From Candidatus Gastranaerophilales bacterium (GTDB taxonomy: Bacteria; Cyanobacteriota; Vampirovibrionia; Gastranaerophilales; Gastranaerophilaceae): a stretch of 64,000 nucleotides of DNA. The translations under genes were made by a program, and so were the position numbers. Shown here in pieces: positions 17,211-27,371 of this stretch (position 1 is its first letter; each line of letters starts with the position of its first letter). The notes under the pieces are model-generated. The model saw only the letters and a program-made list of their open reading frames with translations, did no database searches and was not told the origin of the DNA. The stretch spans positions 88,810 through 152,809 of the forward strand of contig CALUQG010000003.1 in the NCBI GenBank assembly GCA_944322855.1, written 5' to 3'.

Positions 17211-19853
17211 ATGGCAACTAAAAAACAAGCCGAAACTGAAAAGCTCGAAAAAGCTTTCAACAAATCAAATGAAGTAAAAACTCATGACGATTTGAAATTA
17301 ATCATTGAAAGAGCTAAAAAAGCTCAAAAAATCTATGCTACTTTTTCTCAAGAACAGGTAGACAAGATATTCAAAGCAGCAGCGACTGCAGCTGACAAAA
17401 TGAGAATTCCTCTTGCTAAAATGGCTGTTGAAGAAACAGGCATGGGTGTTATGGAAGATAAAATTATCAAAAACCATTTTGCTGCTGAATATATTTATAA
17501 CAAATACAAAAATATGAAAACAGCCGGTGTTATTTCAGAAGACAAAGCAAACGGTATCAAAAAAGTGGCAGAACCTATCGGTGTTATTGCAGGTGTTATT
17601 CCTACAACAAACCCGACATCAACTGCTATTTTTAAATCATTAATAGCTTTGAAAACTCGTAACGCTCTTGTATTCTCACCACACCCGAGAGCTAAAAAAT
17701 GTACAATTGCAGCTGCAAAAGTAGTTTTGGATGCTGCCGTAAAAGCAGGTGCTCCGGACGGACTTATTGCCTGGATTGATGAGCCTTCAGTTGAATTGTC
17801 AGGCGCATTGATGCACCACGAAGATATCGATATGATTCTTGCTACAGGCGGCCCTGGAATGGTTAAAGCAGCTTATTCATCTGGTAAACCTGCATTGGGT
17901 GTAGGCCCCGGCAACACTCCTGCTGTTATTGATGAAACTGCTGATATCAAAATGGCTGTTTCTTCTATTCTTTTATCAAAAACATTTGATAACGGTATGA
18001 TTTGTGCATCCGAACAATCAGTTATTATTGTTAAAGATGTATATGAAGAAGTTAAAAAAGAATTCCTCTTGAGAGGTGCTTATATTCTTAACAACAAAGA
18101 AAGAGAAAAAGTAGGAGCTCTTGTTATTCAAAACGGCAGAGTAAATCCTGCAATTGTTGGTCAGCCTGCAGCAAAGATTGCTGAAATGGCTGGTATCACT
18201 GTTGAACCTGATACAAAAGTTCTTATCGGTGAAGTTACTGACATTTGTGAAGAAGAACCGTTCGCTCACGAAAAACTTTCTCCGGTACTTGCTATGTATA
18301 AGGCAAAAGATTTTGATGACGCTGTACAAAAAGCCTATGATCTGGTAGACTTTGGTGGTGCAGGTCACACATCTGTTCTTTATACAGACGAAAGATTTCC
18401 TGAAAGAATTGAAGCATTCGGCTTGAAACTTCACACAAGCAGAATTTTAATCAATTCACCTTCTTCACAGGGTGGTATCGGTGATTTGTACAACTTCAGA
18501 CTCAATCCTTCATTGACATTGGGCTGTGGTTCTTGGGGCGGAAACGCTGTAAGCGAAAACGTAGGCCCTCAACATTTGTTAAACATCAAAACAGTTGCTG
18601 AAAGGAGAGAAAATATGCTCTGGTACAAAGTTCCTGCAAAAATATATTTCAAAAGAGGAGCTTTGGATTTGGCTCTCAGAGAATTGCAGGGTAAAAAACG
18701 TGCATTTATCGTTACAGACAGATTCCTGTTCAATTCCGGTATGACAAATGCTATTACAACTACTCTTGATGATATCGGTGTTGATTATCAAATCTTCTTT
18801 GATGTTAAACCTGATCCGACATTGTCTACAATCAACGATGCTATGATGATGGTTAAAGCTTATGAACCGGATGTGTTCATTGCTCTTGGCGGCGGTTCTT
18901 CAATGGATGCTGCTAAGATATTGTGGTTGATGTATGAACAGCCTGATACAGTATTCGAAGATATCGCAATGAGATTTATGGATATCAGAAAGAGAATCTG
19001 TATGATACCTGAACTCGGTAAAAAAGCAGAAATGGTTTGTGTTCCTACTACTTCAGGTACAGGTTCAGAAGTTACTCCGTTCGCTATCATCACTGATGAT
19101 CAAACAGGTGTTAAATACGCAATTGCTGATTACGCATTGACTCCGAATGTTGCAATTGTTGACCCGAACCTTGTTGATACAATGCCTAAGGGCTTGACAG
19201 CAGTTTCCGGTTACGATGCAATTACTCACGCAATCGAAGCGTATGTTTCAGCTATGGCTACAAACTTCACAAATTCAAATTCTCTTGAAGCTTTGAAACT
19301 GTTGTTTAGATATTTGAAACGTTCTTATGACAACGGTGCAAAAGATCCTCAGGCTAGAGAAAAAGTTCACTACGCTTCAACAATTGCCGGTATGGCTTTT
19401 GCTAATGCATTCCTCGGTGTTTGCCACTCTATGGCTCACAAGCTGGGTGCTATGTTCCATGTACCTCACGGTATGGCTAATGCATTGTTAATCAATCAGG
19501 TTGTTAAGTTCAATGCTACTGACAAACCGGTTAAACAAACTGCATTCCCTCAGTACAAATTCCCGAATGCAAAAGCAAAATACGGTCAAATTGCCGATGA
19601 ACTCGGACTTGGCGGTAAAAATGACGATGAAAAAGTTGAATTGTTGCAGCAGGCATTGATTCAAATGAAGAAAGATCTTGGATTGCCGATGTCTATTAAA
19701 GAATTCGGTATCGATGAGCAAGAATTCCTTTCAAAACTTGATGAAATGGTTGAACTCGCATTCGACGATCAATGTACAGGTGCAAACCCGAGATATCCGT
19801 TGTTTGAGGAAATCAAACAAATGTATCTGGATGCATACTACGGAAGAATATAA
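17211..19853 (+). CDS. adhE: Bifunctional acetaldehyde-CoA / alcohol dehydrogenase
   Basis: The 880-residue cytoplasmic enzyme reduces acetyl-CoA to acetaldehyde and then ethanol, reoxidising two NADH. The N-terminal half is a CoA-acylating aldehyde dehydrogenase with catalytic C265 in [10 protein letters not shown]. The C-terminal half is an iron-dependent alcohol dehydrogenase with [10 protein letters not shown] for cofactor binding and iron ligands in the [10 protein letters not shown] and [16 protein letters not shown] segments. The ATG at 17211 follows AAGGAG and is preferred to a GTG at 17178 that has no ribosome site. It is monocistronic with its own promoter and a strong terminator. 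Codon use suggests high expression. Length matches spirosome-forming AdhE. Confidence 0.98.
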   Translation: MATKKQAETEKLEKAFNKSNEVKTHDDLKLIIERAKKAQKIYATFSQEQVDKIFKAAATAADKMRIPLAKMAVEETGMGVMEDKIIKNHFAAEYIYNKYKNMKTAGVISEDKANGIKKVAEPIGVIAGVIPTTNPTSTAIFKSLIALKTRNALVFSPHPRAKKCTIAAAKVVLDAAVKAGAPDGLIAWIDEPSVELSGALMHHEDIDMILATGGPGMVKAAYSSGKPALGVGPGNTPAVIDETADIKMAVSSILLSKTFDNGMICASEQSVIIVKDVYEEVKKEFLLRGAYILNNKEREKVGALVIQNGRVNPAIVGQPAAKIAEMAGITVEPDTKVLIGEVTDICEEEPFAHEKLSPVLAMYKAKDFDDAVQKAYDLVDFGGAGHTSVLYTDERFPERIEAFGLKLHTSRILINSPSSQGGIGDLYNFRLNPSLTLGCGSWGGNAVSENVGPQHLLNIKTVAERRENMLWYKVPAKIYFKRGALDLALRELQGKKRAFIVTDRFLFNSGMTNAITTTLDDIGVDYQIFFDVKPDPTLSTINDAMMMVKAYEPDVFIALGGGSSMDAAKILWLMYEQPDTVFEDIAMRFMDIRKRICMIPELGKKAEMVCVPTTSGTGSEVTPFAIITDDQTGVKYAIADYALTPNVAIVDPNLVDTMPKGLTAVSGYDAITHAIEAYVSAMATNFTNSNSLEALKLLFRYLKRSYDNGAKDPQAREKVHYASTIAGMAFANAFLGVCHSMAHKLGAMFHVPHGMANALLINQVVKFNATDKPVKQTAFPQYKFPNAKAKYGQIADELGLGGKNDDEKVELLQQALIQMKKDLGLPMSIKEFGIDEQEFLSKLDEMVELAFDDQCTGANPRYPLFEEIKQMYLDAYYGRI

Positions 19854-19883
19854 TCTTGTAATCAGATTGGTTATAGAATCCTC

Positions 19884-19920
19884 AAAAAGCCCTGCAGACA
19901 TTATGTTTGCAGGGCTTTTA
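19884..19920 (+). terminator. Rho-independent terminator of adhE
   Basis: AAAAGCCCTGCA pairs with TGCAGGGCTTTT (12 bp), followed by TTAATTTT. It also sits at the 3' end of the converging SMR gene and could serve both strands. Confidence 0.85.
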
Positions 19921-19938
19921 ATTTTGAACTTATTAAAT

Positions 19939-20262
19939 TTAGCTGCATTTAGAAAATAGTTTTATTACCAGTACACCTGCAAGAATTAGTAAAATGCCTG
20001 CAATTGCCGGCCAGTCAAGAACCTGCTTGTGTATAATCCATCCAAGAACCGCAATTCCTATAATGCCGAAACCTGACCAGAGTGCGTAAATTATTCCTGT
20101 TGGTATTGATTGAACACAAATGCTGAGCATATAAAAGGCAATTATATACCCCAAAATTGTAAAAACGGTCGGCAAAATAATCGTAAAGCCGTTTGTGTCT
20201 TTGAGCATTGTTGTTGCAAATATTTCTGCGATTATTGCTATTGCAAGATAAAGATAAGCCAT
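19939..20262 (-). CDS. Small multidrug resistance (SMR) exporter, EmrE type
   Basis: A 107-residue, four-helix inner-membrane protein. The membrane-embedded Glu of the family is in AIIAEIFATTMLK (E13), and GIIYALWSGFGIIG is the SMR loop and TM3 signature. It works as a dimer and exports cationic compounds or guanidinium-like substrates against protons. The AYLYLAIAIIAE start and helix 3 look closer to EmrE/QacE than to Gdx/SugE, but specificity is uncertain. It follows a MATE exporter gene by 68 bp on the same strand. Confidence 0.9.
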   Translation of the reverse strand: MAYLYLAIAIIAEIFATTMLKDTNGFTIILPTVFTILGYIIAFYMLSICVQSIPTGIIYALWSGFGIIGIAVLGWIIHKQVLDWPAIAGILLILAGVLVIKLFSKCS

Positions 20263-20330
20263 TATAAGTTCTCCCGTCAGTTTATCTGATGGATTTTATC
20301 GTCTTAAATTTTGAAAGTCAATATTAGTTT

Positions 20331-21740
20331 TTAAGACATGCTGACAGGCAGGAATTCTTCTTTTAACCTTCTTTGCAGGCGGTAATTGTGGTGTGCTTTT
20401 TTTACAATATTCATAAGATTCAGGTAATAACCTGCGGCCATAATTGTTGATGCAGCAATCCATGCTATAGGGCCTGCATAAAATACACCGTAGTATCCAA
20501 ATTTTACTGCAAGATAGACTGCTGCAAACGATCTCATCAGTAATTCTCCAATGCTTGCCATGAGCGGAAGAGTGGCTTCGCCCATACCTTGCAAAGCATT
20601 TCTGAATATAAAGATTTGACCTAAGAAAAAGTAGAACATTGTGCTGATTAGAAGATAGCTTCTTGCTATTTCTATGATGTGGTGCTGGTTTCTGCCGATA
20701 AACAATCCGACAATATCACTTCCTAAATAATGCATAAGAAATGTCATAACAACGCTTAACCCGAGATTAATGAGAGAGCTTCTGTTGACTCCGTATCTTA
20801 TTCTAGAAAAGTTATTAGCGCCGAAATTTTGTGCTGTATAAGCTGCTATTGCGACACCGAAAGACACCATCGGTAAAGTTGCAATTTGTTCTATTCGAAG
20901 AGCGGCTGTCAATGCCGCAATTACATCAGGCCCGAATGAGTTTGCAACGCTCTGAATTATCAGTATGCTTATACCGAGTATTGAAAACTGCAGAGCCATC
21001 GGGACTCCTACTTTCAAATGTTCAATTGCAAACGGGATGCTTTCTCTTTTTAGTGCAAAAGTCCAGTCTGAAAGTTTTAAATGCAAAATAGGAAAACGCT
21101 TTTTTACATATATAACGCATAGAATAGCAGATACTGCCTGTGAAAGAACTACGGCAACAGCTGAACCCGGAACTCCCCAGTGGAATTTTAAAATGAAAAG
21201 TAGTGCGAGAAAAATATTCAATATTGAAGAGAATATTAAAAAGTATAGAGGAGTTTTGCTGTCTCCGAGCGCTCTTACAACGCTTGCGAGAATATTGTAT
21301 GCGTTTACAATAATGAGTCCGCCGATTACTATTTGAATGTACCAGAAGGCATCGTTATATATTACTTTCGGAACATTCATTATTCCAAGAATAAAGTCCA
21401 TGAAAACAGCAAGTATAACGGAAAACAAAATAGTAAAACCGCTGCTCCATACTGTGGACACTGTTACTGACTTTCTGACTCCTTCAGGGTCTTTTGCTCC
21501 GAATCTTTGTCCTGTAATAACTGCAAAACCGTTCGTCAGTCCTACCACAACAAACATCAGCAGAAAAAATATTGGTGATATTGCCCCAACTGCTGCAAGA
21601 GCATTCATCCCGAGAGTCCTTCCGACAATCACTATGTCTGCTATGTTGTATAACTGTTGAAATATGTTTCCTATAAGCAAAGGAACCGAAAATAGTACAA
21701 TCAGTTTTAGCGGTTCACCTTTTGTCATATCGTTTATCAT
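20331..21740 (-). CDS. MATE-family efflux transporter
   Basis: A 469-residue protein with twelve predicted membrane helices. The N-terminal PLLIGNIFQQLYNIADIVIV is the MATE signature, and the sequence repeats weakly in the second half as expected. It exchanges drugs or metabolites for Na+ or H+. It is nearest the MepA/DinF-like prokaryotic branch. The SMR gene lies 68 bp downstream, so both exporters may share a transcript. The Cof phosphatase gene is divergent, 102 bp away. Confidence 0.92.
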   Translation of the reverse strand: MINDMTKGEPLKLIVLFSVPLLIGNIFQQLYNIADIVIVGRTLGMNALAAVGAISPIFFLLMFVVVGLTNGFAVITGQRFGAKDPEGVRKSVTVSTVWSSGFTILFSVILAVFMDFILGIMNVPKVIYNDAFWYIQIVIGGLIIVNAYNILASVVRALGDSKTPLYFLIFSSILNIFLALLFILKFHWGVPGSAVAVVLSQAVSAILCVIYVKKRFPILHLKLSDWTFALKRESIPFAIEHLKVGVPMALQFSILGISILIIQSVANSFGPDVIAALTAALRIEQIATLPMVSFGVAIAAYTAQNFGANNFSRIRYGVNRSSLINLGLSVVMTFLMHYLGSDIVGLFIGRNQHHIIEIARSYLLISTMFYFFLGQIFIFRNALQGMGEATLPLMASIGELLMRSFAAVYLAVKFGYYGVFYAGPIAWIAASTIMAAGYYLNLMNIVKKAHHNYRLQRRLKEEFLPVSMS

Positions 21741-21842
21741 ATTTTTAACCCGGAGTAAAAAACCTTATTGTTATTAACGTAATTTTACTATAAAAATATT
21801 ATATAGCATATTATTATATAATTACAAAATCGGGTATAAAAA

Positions 21843-22646
21843 ATGATAAAATTAATAGTTTCTGATATAGACGGTACATTGTTAAATGATGCAAAGGAAT
21901 TTGCACCGGATTTCTTTGAAAATTTAGAAAAGCTGCAAAAAGAGAATGTAAAATTTGTGGCTGCTAGCGGCAGAAGCCAGTATACCCTTGAAAAAGTTTT
22001 TCATCCGTTTGAAAGAGATATCATTTATATTTCTGACAACGGCGGTTATATCAAAGGCAATAATTTTGAAAAAGTTATTATGCCTATGACTGAGGCCCAG
22101 GTACATTCTACAGTAGAAACTTGTTTGAATGTGAACGGGTTACAGGTTATTATGTGTGCAAAAGACAGAGCTTATTTTGTGTGTCCTGATATGGAATATA
22201 TTCCTGTAATAAGTCATTATTATATAAATTATGAAATTATTGATGATTATAGAAAAGTAAACGAGGAAATATTAAAAGTTGCAGTACACGATCCTTTTGG
22301 TTCGGCAAAAAATGGTTATCCTTCAATTAAAGATAAACTGGACGAACATTTGAGCGCAGTCGTTTCAGCTTATGACTGGCTTGATGTAATGAACAAAGAT
22401 TTGAATAAAGGAGTTGCTGTTAAATTTTTGCAGGATTATTTTAATATTACTAAAGAAGAAACAATGGCATTTGGTGATTTTAATAATGATATAGAAATGT
22501 TAAAATGTGCAAAATATTCTTTTGCTATGGACAATGCCTCTGATACAGTAAAAGAAGCTGCAAATTATATTGCACCGTCGAACAATGATTTTGGAGTTTC
22601 TAAAGTCATTAAGGAATATGTTTTGGAAAAATATTTGAAAATATAA
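21843..22646 (+). CDS. Cof-type HAD phosphatase
   Basis: A 267-residue HAD-IIB hydrolase. SDIDGTLLND has both catalytic Asp residues, AASGRS is motif II, and FGDFNNDIEMLK is motif IV; the region between carries the C2 cap. Such enzymes dephosphorylate sugar phosphates, pyridoxal phosphate or FMN, so the substrate cannot be fixed. The ribosome site is weak. The LUD gene follows 17 bp later, suggesting a joint transcript. Confidence 0.9.
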   Translation: MIKLIVSDIDGTLLNDAKEFAPDFFENLEKLQKENVKFVAASGRSQYTLEKVFHPFERDIIYISDNGGYIKGNNFEKVIMPMTEAQVHSTVETCLNVNGLQVIMCAKDRAYFVCPDMEYIPVISHYYINYEIIDDYRKVNEEILKVAVHDPFGSAKNGYPSIKDKLDEHLSAVVSAYDWLDVMNKDLNKGVAVKFLQDYFNITKEETMAFGDFNNDIEMLKCAKYSFAMDNASDTVKEAANYIAPSNNDFGVSKVIKEYVLEKYLKI

Positions 22647-22663
22647 ACTATAGGAGTTTTGTT

Positions 22664-23323
22664 ATGACGCAAAATGCATTTGTAAAACAAAGAAATAAAA
22701 AATTAGCTGATAAAGTTGTTAATGCTTTAAAAAAGAGACATTTTGATGCTTGGTTTTGTGAAGATAAATCTGAAGTATTGAAAAAGCTATCTGAACTTAT
22801 TTCTAAAGATGCATTTATTTCAACCGGAGGTTCAACAACCCTTAATGAACTCGGTGTAATAGATTATTTTGTTGAAAACGGATACAATATTACCTCCAGA
22901 GACAGGGCAAAAACTCTTGAAGAAAAAGATAATATTTCAAGAAAAGCTATGTTATGCGATGTGTTCTTAATGAGTACAAATGCGTTAAGCGAAGATGGTG
23001 AGCTCGTAAATATCGATGGTCTTGGAAACAGAGTTGCTGCACTGGCATATGGTCCCAAAAATGTAATTGTAATTGCAGGAATGAATAAAGTGGCAAAAAA
23101 TCTTCAAGAAGCTTATGTGCGTGCAAGAAATACAGCTGCACCTATTAACCTGCAGAGAATTGCATCTGTAAATCCAGCTACGGAAACACCATGTTTGTAT
23201 ACCGGATGCTGCGCAGATTGTAAAAGCGAGACTTCTATTTGCGCCCAAATTGTAACTACAAGACTTTGTCGTCCGGCAGGCAGAATAAAAGTTATTCTTG
23301 TTAATGAGGAGCTTGGGTATTGA
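22664..23323 (+). CDS. LUD-domain protein (LutC/YkgG, DUF162 family)
   Basis: A 219-residue protein with the LUD fold seen in LutC/YkgG: STGGSTTLNELGVIDYF and NIDGLGNRVAALAYGPKNV are typical. The C-terminus has a Cys cluster (C-x-x-x-x-C-C-x-x-C...C) seen in stand-alone LUD proteins of anaerobes, probably binding metal or an Fe-S cluster. No lutA/lutB partners are here, so classic lactate utilisation is not supported. It has a good GGAG site and follows the Cof phosphatase. Confidence 0.85.
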   Translation: MTQNAFVKQRNKKLADKVVNALKKRHFDAWFCEDKSEVLKKLSELISKDAFISTGGSTTLNELGVIDYFVENGYNITSRDRAKTLEEKDNISRKAMLCDVFLMSTNALSEDGELVNIDGLGNRVAALAYGPKNVIVIAGMNKVAKNLQEAYVRARNTAAPINLQRIASVNPATETPCLYTGCCADCKSETSICAQIVTTRLCRPAGRIKVILVNEELGY

Positions 23324-23400
23324 TTACAAGAGTGTATTTTCGACAAAAATTAGGATATAATATATTCTGTTAATTGGCAGGAATTAATTGGAGATTCAAA

Positions 23401-23808
23401 TTGAATAATTTTGAGTGGGATAAGAAATATGATGTTGGCATAAAGCAGTTTGATGAGCAACATAAGCAGCTTCTCACTGCTTTAAAAGATATTTATAAAG
23501 CTATGCAGGATAAGCGTGACCGGCTGGCTCTTGCTCAAATAATTAATAATCTTAAACAATATGCCGATGAACATTTGTCAATAGAAGAAGCTTGTCTTCT
23601 TGAAAATTCTTATCCCGAATACGAGGAACATGTTAGGCAACACGAAATTTTTAAAGAAAAACTTGAAAAATTTTGCGAAGACTTTAATTCTGACAAATTT
23701 CTTCTCCATTTTGAACTTGCTGTTTTTTTGAAAAATTGGATAGTAAACCATATAATGCTGGTTGACAGAAAATATACAGACTTTTTGAATTCTAAAGGCT
23801 TATATTAG
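23401..23808 (+). CDS. Bacteriohemerythrin
   Basis: A 135-residue single-domain hemerythrin that binds O2 at a non-heme di-iron centre, for oxygen sensing, storage or scavenging. FEWDKKYDVGIKQFDEQHKQ opens the domain; further ligands are H in DEHLSIEE with its E, H-x-x-x-H in EEHVRQHEIF, and H...D in WIVNHIMLVD. All seven ligands are present. The TTG at 23401 has GGAGA six bases upstream and gives the family's usual length; a TTG 27 bases earlier has no ribosome site. A TATAAT lies at 23356-23361. Confidence 0.9.
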   Translation: MNNFEWDKKYDVGIKQFDEQHKQLLTALKDIYKAMQDKRDRLALAQIINNLKQYADEHLSIEEACLLENSYPEYEEHVRQHEIFKEKLEKFCEDFNSDKFLLHFELAVFLKNWIVNHIMLVDRKYTDFLNSKGLY

Positions 23809-23833
23809 TTGAAGAAAGGTATATAAAACTCTT

Positions 23834-24337
23834 ATGCCGGACAAAATAAGCAATATCCCAAATTACAAAAATTCTTTTAAAGGAAGAGTATATTTTGTCA
23901 ACAAGGAAGCAAGAAAACAATCAGAAAAATACAGAAATTTAATTCATGAACTAAAGTATCATACGGTTAACAAAAATCTGTCTCATCATATATATCTTGA
24001 TTATATAGGCAATGATAAAAAGATAGGAACTCATTTTAGAGTTTATACTCAATATAATCGATACCCCGAAAATCTTGACGTATATGATATTCATAATTTT
24101 TCTTTAGAAGTTGTGGCTGAACATCTTCAAGATGCGGTTGAATATGTTATGAAAAATATAAAGAAAATAAACAGCTGGTATAATCAAATTAATCTTACCT
24201 CCGGATATGGAGCTTTTAATATGGCTTATGAAAATAATAAACCGGCAAAATCTACTACGTTTAAACAAAAAATAAAAAGTTTTCTTCAAAAATTAGGTAA
24301 AAAAATAAAAGATTTTAATAGCTTAAAATTTGAATAA
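23834..24337 (+). CDS. Unknown protein with N-terminal F-K-G motif
   Basis: I do not recognise this 167-residue protein. It has no signal peptide or membrane segment. The first 20 residues are polar with NYKNSFKGR (F15-K-G), a motif that recurs near the start of two other unrelated proteins in this window. The middle is mixed alpha/beta with many aromatic residues, and the C-terminus is basic (KQKIKSFLQKLGKKIK). It lies 25 bp after the hemerythrin gene and converges with a GT9 gene 5 bp away. Confidence 0.7.
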   Translation: MPDKISNIPNYKNSFKGRVYFVNKEARKQSEKYRNLIHELKYHTVNKNLSHHIYLDYIGNDKKIGTHFRVYTQYNRYPENLDVYDIHNFSLEVVAEHLQDAVEYVMKNIKKINSWYNQINLTSGYGAFNMAYENNKPAKSTTFKQKIKSFLQKLGKKIKDFNSLKFE

Positions 24338-24342
24338 TATCC

Positions 24343-25344
24343 TTAAATATTTGTTTTCTCAGGAATTTCACAAAGGTTTTTTAGAACTTCTTCATCTGAG
24401 ATATTTTGGGATTTTTGGTTGACTATTAATCTGTTTATATCAAAATTCCTCGGCCCCCATTTTTCATATATATCAGAAAAAAATAAGCAGACACAAGGGG
24501 TTTTCATTGCAAAGGCAAGATGCATTTGCGATGTGTCTATGGATATAAATTTTGAGCATTTGTCAATGATGCAAGCTGATTCACAGAAAGAAGTTTTTCC
24601 TACCAGATTTACAAAACCTTTATCTGTTTTTTCTTCTAGTTTTTTCACATAGCTTTCTGTATCTTTTCCTCCAAGAATCAAAATTTGATAGTCTGTTTTT
24701 TGGTTCAAAAAATTAATCAGAGAGACGGCATCGTCTATATTAATAGATTTTTCTTCATCATAAGTTACCGGACAAAAGCCGAGAATTTTTTTATCTGATA
24801 AATTATTTTCTTTAAGAATTTTTTCGGCATTTCGTTTGTCCTCATCAGAATATACGAAATAGGGCTCAAGATCTTTTTCATATAATCCAAGCGGTTTTAA
24901 ACATCTTAAATAGTGCTCTTTTACAGGAATATGAGCCTGCTTTTCTTCTTCTGTGTATTTTACAGTGTCGGTTAGTAATATTTTTTTCAAATCACCTTCT
25001 CTTCCGACTCTTTTAGGAGTTCTGGAGAGAAAAGATATCAATCCTGCATGAAGAGTGTTATCCAGCACTACCATTAAATCAAATTTATTTCTCAATGACA
25101 GACCGAACTTAAATATACCTGCTGCTCTTTGAAAAATATTGTTATCAACAGGTTCATATTTGTATATATTGTCGACTTCAGGTATTCCTTTTAATGATGG
25201 AATACCTGCCGGTACGGCAATTGCTGAAATTTTAGCATCAGGATAAGCTTTTTTTAGCTGTGAAAAAACGCATGAAGAATTTATAATGTCACCCAGCGGT
25301 CCAAGCAGCATAACAGCTATTCTCTTGTATTGTTCATTCTTCAT
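24343..25344 (-). CDS. Glycosyltransferase family 9 (heptosyltransferase-like)
   Basis: A 333-residue GT-B enzyme. The N-terminal MLLGPLGDIINSSCVFSQLK is the family's LGDI motif, and SIDTSQMHLAFAMKTPCVCL near the C-terminus is the nucleotide-sugar binding segment (D-x-x-x-x-H-L-A). GT9 enzymes add heptose or related sugars to lipopolysaccharide core at the inner face of the membrane, which supports a diderm envelope. It stands alone, away from the 6-16 kb glycan operon. The TGG-type SD is weak. Confidence 0.88.
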   Translation of the reverse strand: MKNEQYKRIAVMLLGPLGDIINSSCVFSQLKKAYPDAKISAIAVPAGIPSLKGIPEVDNIYKYEPVDNNIFQRAAGIFKFGLSLRNKFDLMVVLDNTLHAGLISFLSRTPKRVGREGDLKKILLTDTVKYTEEEKQAHIPVKEHYLRCLKPLGLYEKDLEPYFVYSDEDKRNAEKILKENNLSDKKILGFCPVTYDEEKSINIDDAVSLINFLNQKTDYQILILGGKDTESYVKKLEEKTDKGFVNLVGKTSFCESACIIDKCSKFISIDTSQMHLAFAMKTPCVCLFFSDIYEKWGPRNFDINRLIVNQKSQNISDEEVLKNLCEIPEKTNI

Positions 25345-25406
25345 GTATTACTCCCGAGTACTACATTACATTTTATAGAAAATATATTTTTTTGTATAGT
25401 ATTAAA

Positions 25407-25433
25407 AAAGAACCTGTTTAAGACAGGTTCTTT
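25407..25433 (-). terminator. Rho-independent terminator of glnA
   Basis: AAAGAACCTGT and ACAGGTTCTTT form an 11-bp perfect stem with a 5-nt loop. On the minus strand it is followed by TTT and lies 17 nt after the glnA stop. Confidence 0.85.
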
Positions 25434-25450
25434 AAGTTTTAAAATTAATA

Positions 25451-26818
25451 CTAATATTTTTCCAGATATTCACTAATTTCCCAAGGAGAAACGTCAGTCC
25501 TGTATCTATCCCATTCAATTTCTTTTGCCGTAACAAATTCATTGAATATATGTTCCCCAAGAGCCTTTTTAACAAGCTTGCTTTTTTTCATTAATGCCAG
25601 TGCTTCATTCAAACTTCCGGGTAATGAATCAATATGATTTCTTTTTCTTTCTTTTGCACTCATATCATATATGTTTTCTTCAGTTTGAAGAGGTGGTTTT
25701 ATTTGATTTTTTATACCTTCCATAGCTACAGTCAAAAGTACCGCCATTACAAGATATGGATTACATGAGGCATCAGGAGAACGAAGTTCAACTCTTGTTG
25801 CATTACCTCTTTTTGCCGGTACACGTATGAGCGCACTTCTGTTAGCAAGAGACCAGGCAATGTATACAGGTGCTTCGTATCCGGGAACAAGCCTTTTGTA
25901 GCTGTTTACTGTTGGATTTGTTATTGCTGTAAAATCTTTTACATTTTCAAGAATAGCTCCTATTGTATATAAAGCTTCTTTTGATAACTGATATGCTGAG
26001 TCTTCATTATAGAAAGCATTTTTTTGTTTTTTAATATCAAACAAAGAAATATTACAATGCATGCCGGAACCGTTTATTCCAAAAATCGGTTTAGGCATAA
26101 ACGTTGCATGAAGACCAAATCTGTCTGCGGAAGATTTGACTGCATATTTAAAAGTGACGATATTGTCAGCAGCAGTCAGTGCATCTGCATATTTGAAATC
26201 AACTTCATGTTGTCCTCTTGCAACTTCGTGGTGGCTTGCTTCAATTTCAAACCCGAGCTGTTCCAGTGAATCAACGATTTGTGCACGAATGTCTTCCCCT
26301 TTGTCATCCGGGCCAACGTCATAATAGCCTGCAGCGTCATGAGTAAGGGTTGTCGGATATCCGTTTTCATCTTTTTTAAATAAAAAGAATTCAGCTTCCG
26401 GCCCGACATTCATGACAAAGCCCATTTCTTCAGCTTCTTTGATTACTCTTTTTAGATTACATCTTGGGCAGCCTTCAAATGGTGTACCATCAGCATTATG
26501 TATGTCACAGATAATTCTTGCTACATTCCATTTTCCCTCTTTTTCTCTCCAAGGAAGAATTGCAAATGTGGATCTGTCTGGATAAAAGTACATGTCTGAG
26601 GTTTCTATACTTCTAAAACCTTTAATGGAAGATCCGTCAAGCATAAGTTCATTATTTAAAATCTTATCAATTTGTTTTGCCGGTACTGCCATATTTTTAA
26701 CCATTCCGTTTATATCGACAAATTGGAGTCGTATAAATTTTACGTGGTTCTCTTCAATAAGTTTTTTTATTTGCTCTTTTGACAGCTCTTTCCCCTGCTG
26801 AGGTACATAGTTAATCAT
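25451..26818 (-). CDS. glnA: Glutamine synthetase, type I
   Basis: Makes glutamine from glutamate, ammonia and ATP; a cytoplasmic dodecamer. Catalytic segments are DGSSIKGF, NGSGMHCNISLF and the ATP/glutamate region NRSALIRVPAKRGNATRVE. The C-terminal part (ENIYDMSAKERKR, no NLYDLPPEE adenylylation motif) and the length of 455 residues fit the GSI-alpha subtype of Firmicutes and Thermotogae, regulated by feedback and not adenylylation. It has its own promoter at 26846-26875 and a terminator. No glnB or glnR is nearby. Confidence 0.97.
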   Translation of the reverse strand: MINYVPQQGKELSKEQIKKLIEENHVKFIRLQFVDINGMVKNMAVPAKQIDKILNNELMLDGSSIKGFRSIETSDMYFYPDRSTFAILPWREKEGKWNVARIICDIHNADGTPFEGCPRCNLKRVIKEAEEMGFVMNVGPEAEFFLFKKDENGYPTTLTHDAAGYYDVGPDDKGEDIRAQIVDSLEQLGFEIEASHHEVARGQHEVDFKYADALTAADNIVTFKYAVKSSADRFGLHATFMPKPIFGINGSGMHCNISLFDIKKQKNAFYNEDSAYQLSKEALYTIGAILENVKDFTAITNPTVNSYKRLVPGYEAPVYIAWSLANRSALIRVPAKRGNATRVELRSPDASCNPYLVMAVLLTVAMEGIKNQIKPPLQTEENIYDMSAKERKRNHIDSLPGSLNEALALMKKSKLVKKALGEHIFNEFVTAKEIEWDRYRTDVSPWEISEYLEKY

Positions 26819-26845
26819 GACTTTCTCCTTTTTATTAATCTATTT

Positions 26846-26875
26846 ATTATAGCTTATTGTCGTTCTTTTATACAA
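26846..26875 (-). promoter_or_regulatory. Probable sigma-70 promoter of glnA
   Basis: On the minus strand TTGTAT (26870-26875) and TATAAT (26846-26851) are 18 bp apart. Transcription would start about 21 nt before the ATG, with AAGGAG just upstream of it. I see no NtcA-type GTA-N8-TAC site. Confidence 0.65.
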
Positions 26876-27371
26876 TTTATATTTTGGGATTTGTTGCTTT
26901 TATAAAGCTTTTTTATATTCATTTTTATAATTAAAATAAATACCTTCTAAATACTTATCCTGTGATATTTGTAATATGTATTTTCATCAGATAACTAATT
27001 TGGCAATAATTAAAAATTAAAGTATCAGCTCTTTTTCATAAAACCTTTTTGTAAATAACCTGTGTAACAGATTTTATTATGATAAATTTGATATGTAAGT
27101 GCAATGTTTTTTTGAAAATTAAGTGTATTAAGAATTATAAACAGTTGTATTTATATATGTATCTTTATTTAAGTATAAAAAATAGTTTATATTATTTGTA
27201 TAAATTTACGGTAAATTTTTTTTATGTGTGTATTTTTTTTATAAAAATAGAAATGTTTTGTGTATGTAAAAATAGTTAAAATAATTTAATATTGATAACG
27301 ATAATTTTTTTTACTTTACAATCGTATCAATATAAATTGCAACGAAAAAGAATATTAATTATAATAACCCT
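26876..27371. other. Long AT-rich gap between glnA and the CHASE2-cyclase gene
   Basis: About 500 bp with no convincing gene; a 66-codon frame at 27079 is made almost only of K, Y, F, I, L and N and has no ribosome site. The only structure seen is the inverted repeat at 27291-27331. Confidence 0.5.
27291..27331. promoter_or_regulatory. Inverted repeat upstream of the CHASE2-cyclase gene
   Basis: ATTGATAACGAT (27291-27302) and ATCGTATCAAT (27321-27331) are complementary apart from one extra A, with an 18-nt T-rich spacer. It ends 40 bp before the ATG, a fitting place for a paired operator or leader hairpin. Confidence 0.4.

Noticed and set aside
18018..18434. 138-codon frame on the minus strand inside adhE
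   Set aside because: Shadow of adhE in the opposite frame, with no domain or ribosome site.
27079..27279. 66-codon frame in the gap before the CHASE2-cyclase
   Set aside because: Made of K, Y, F, I, L and N as expected from AT-rich non-coding DNA; no ribosome site and no recognisable domain.
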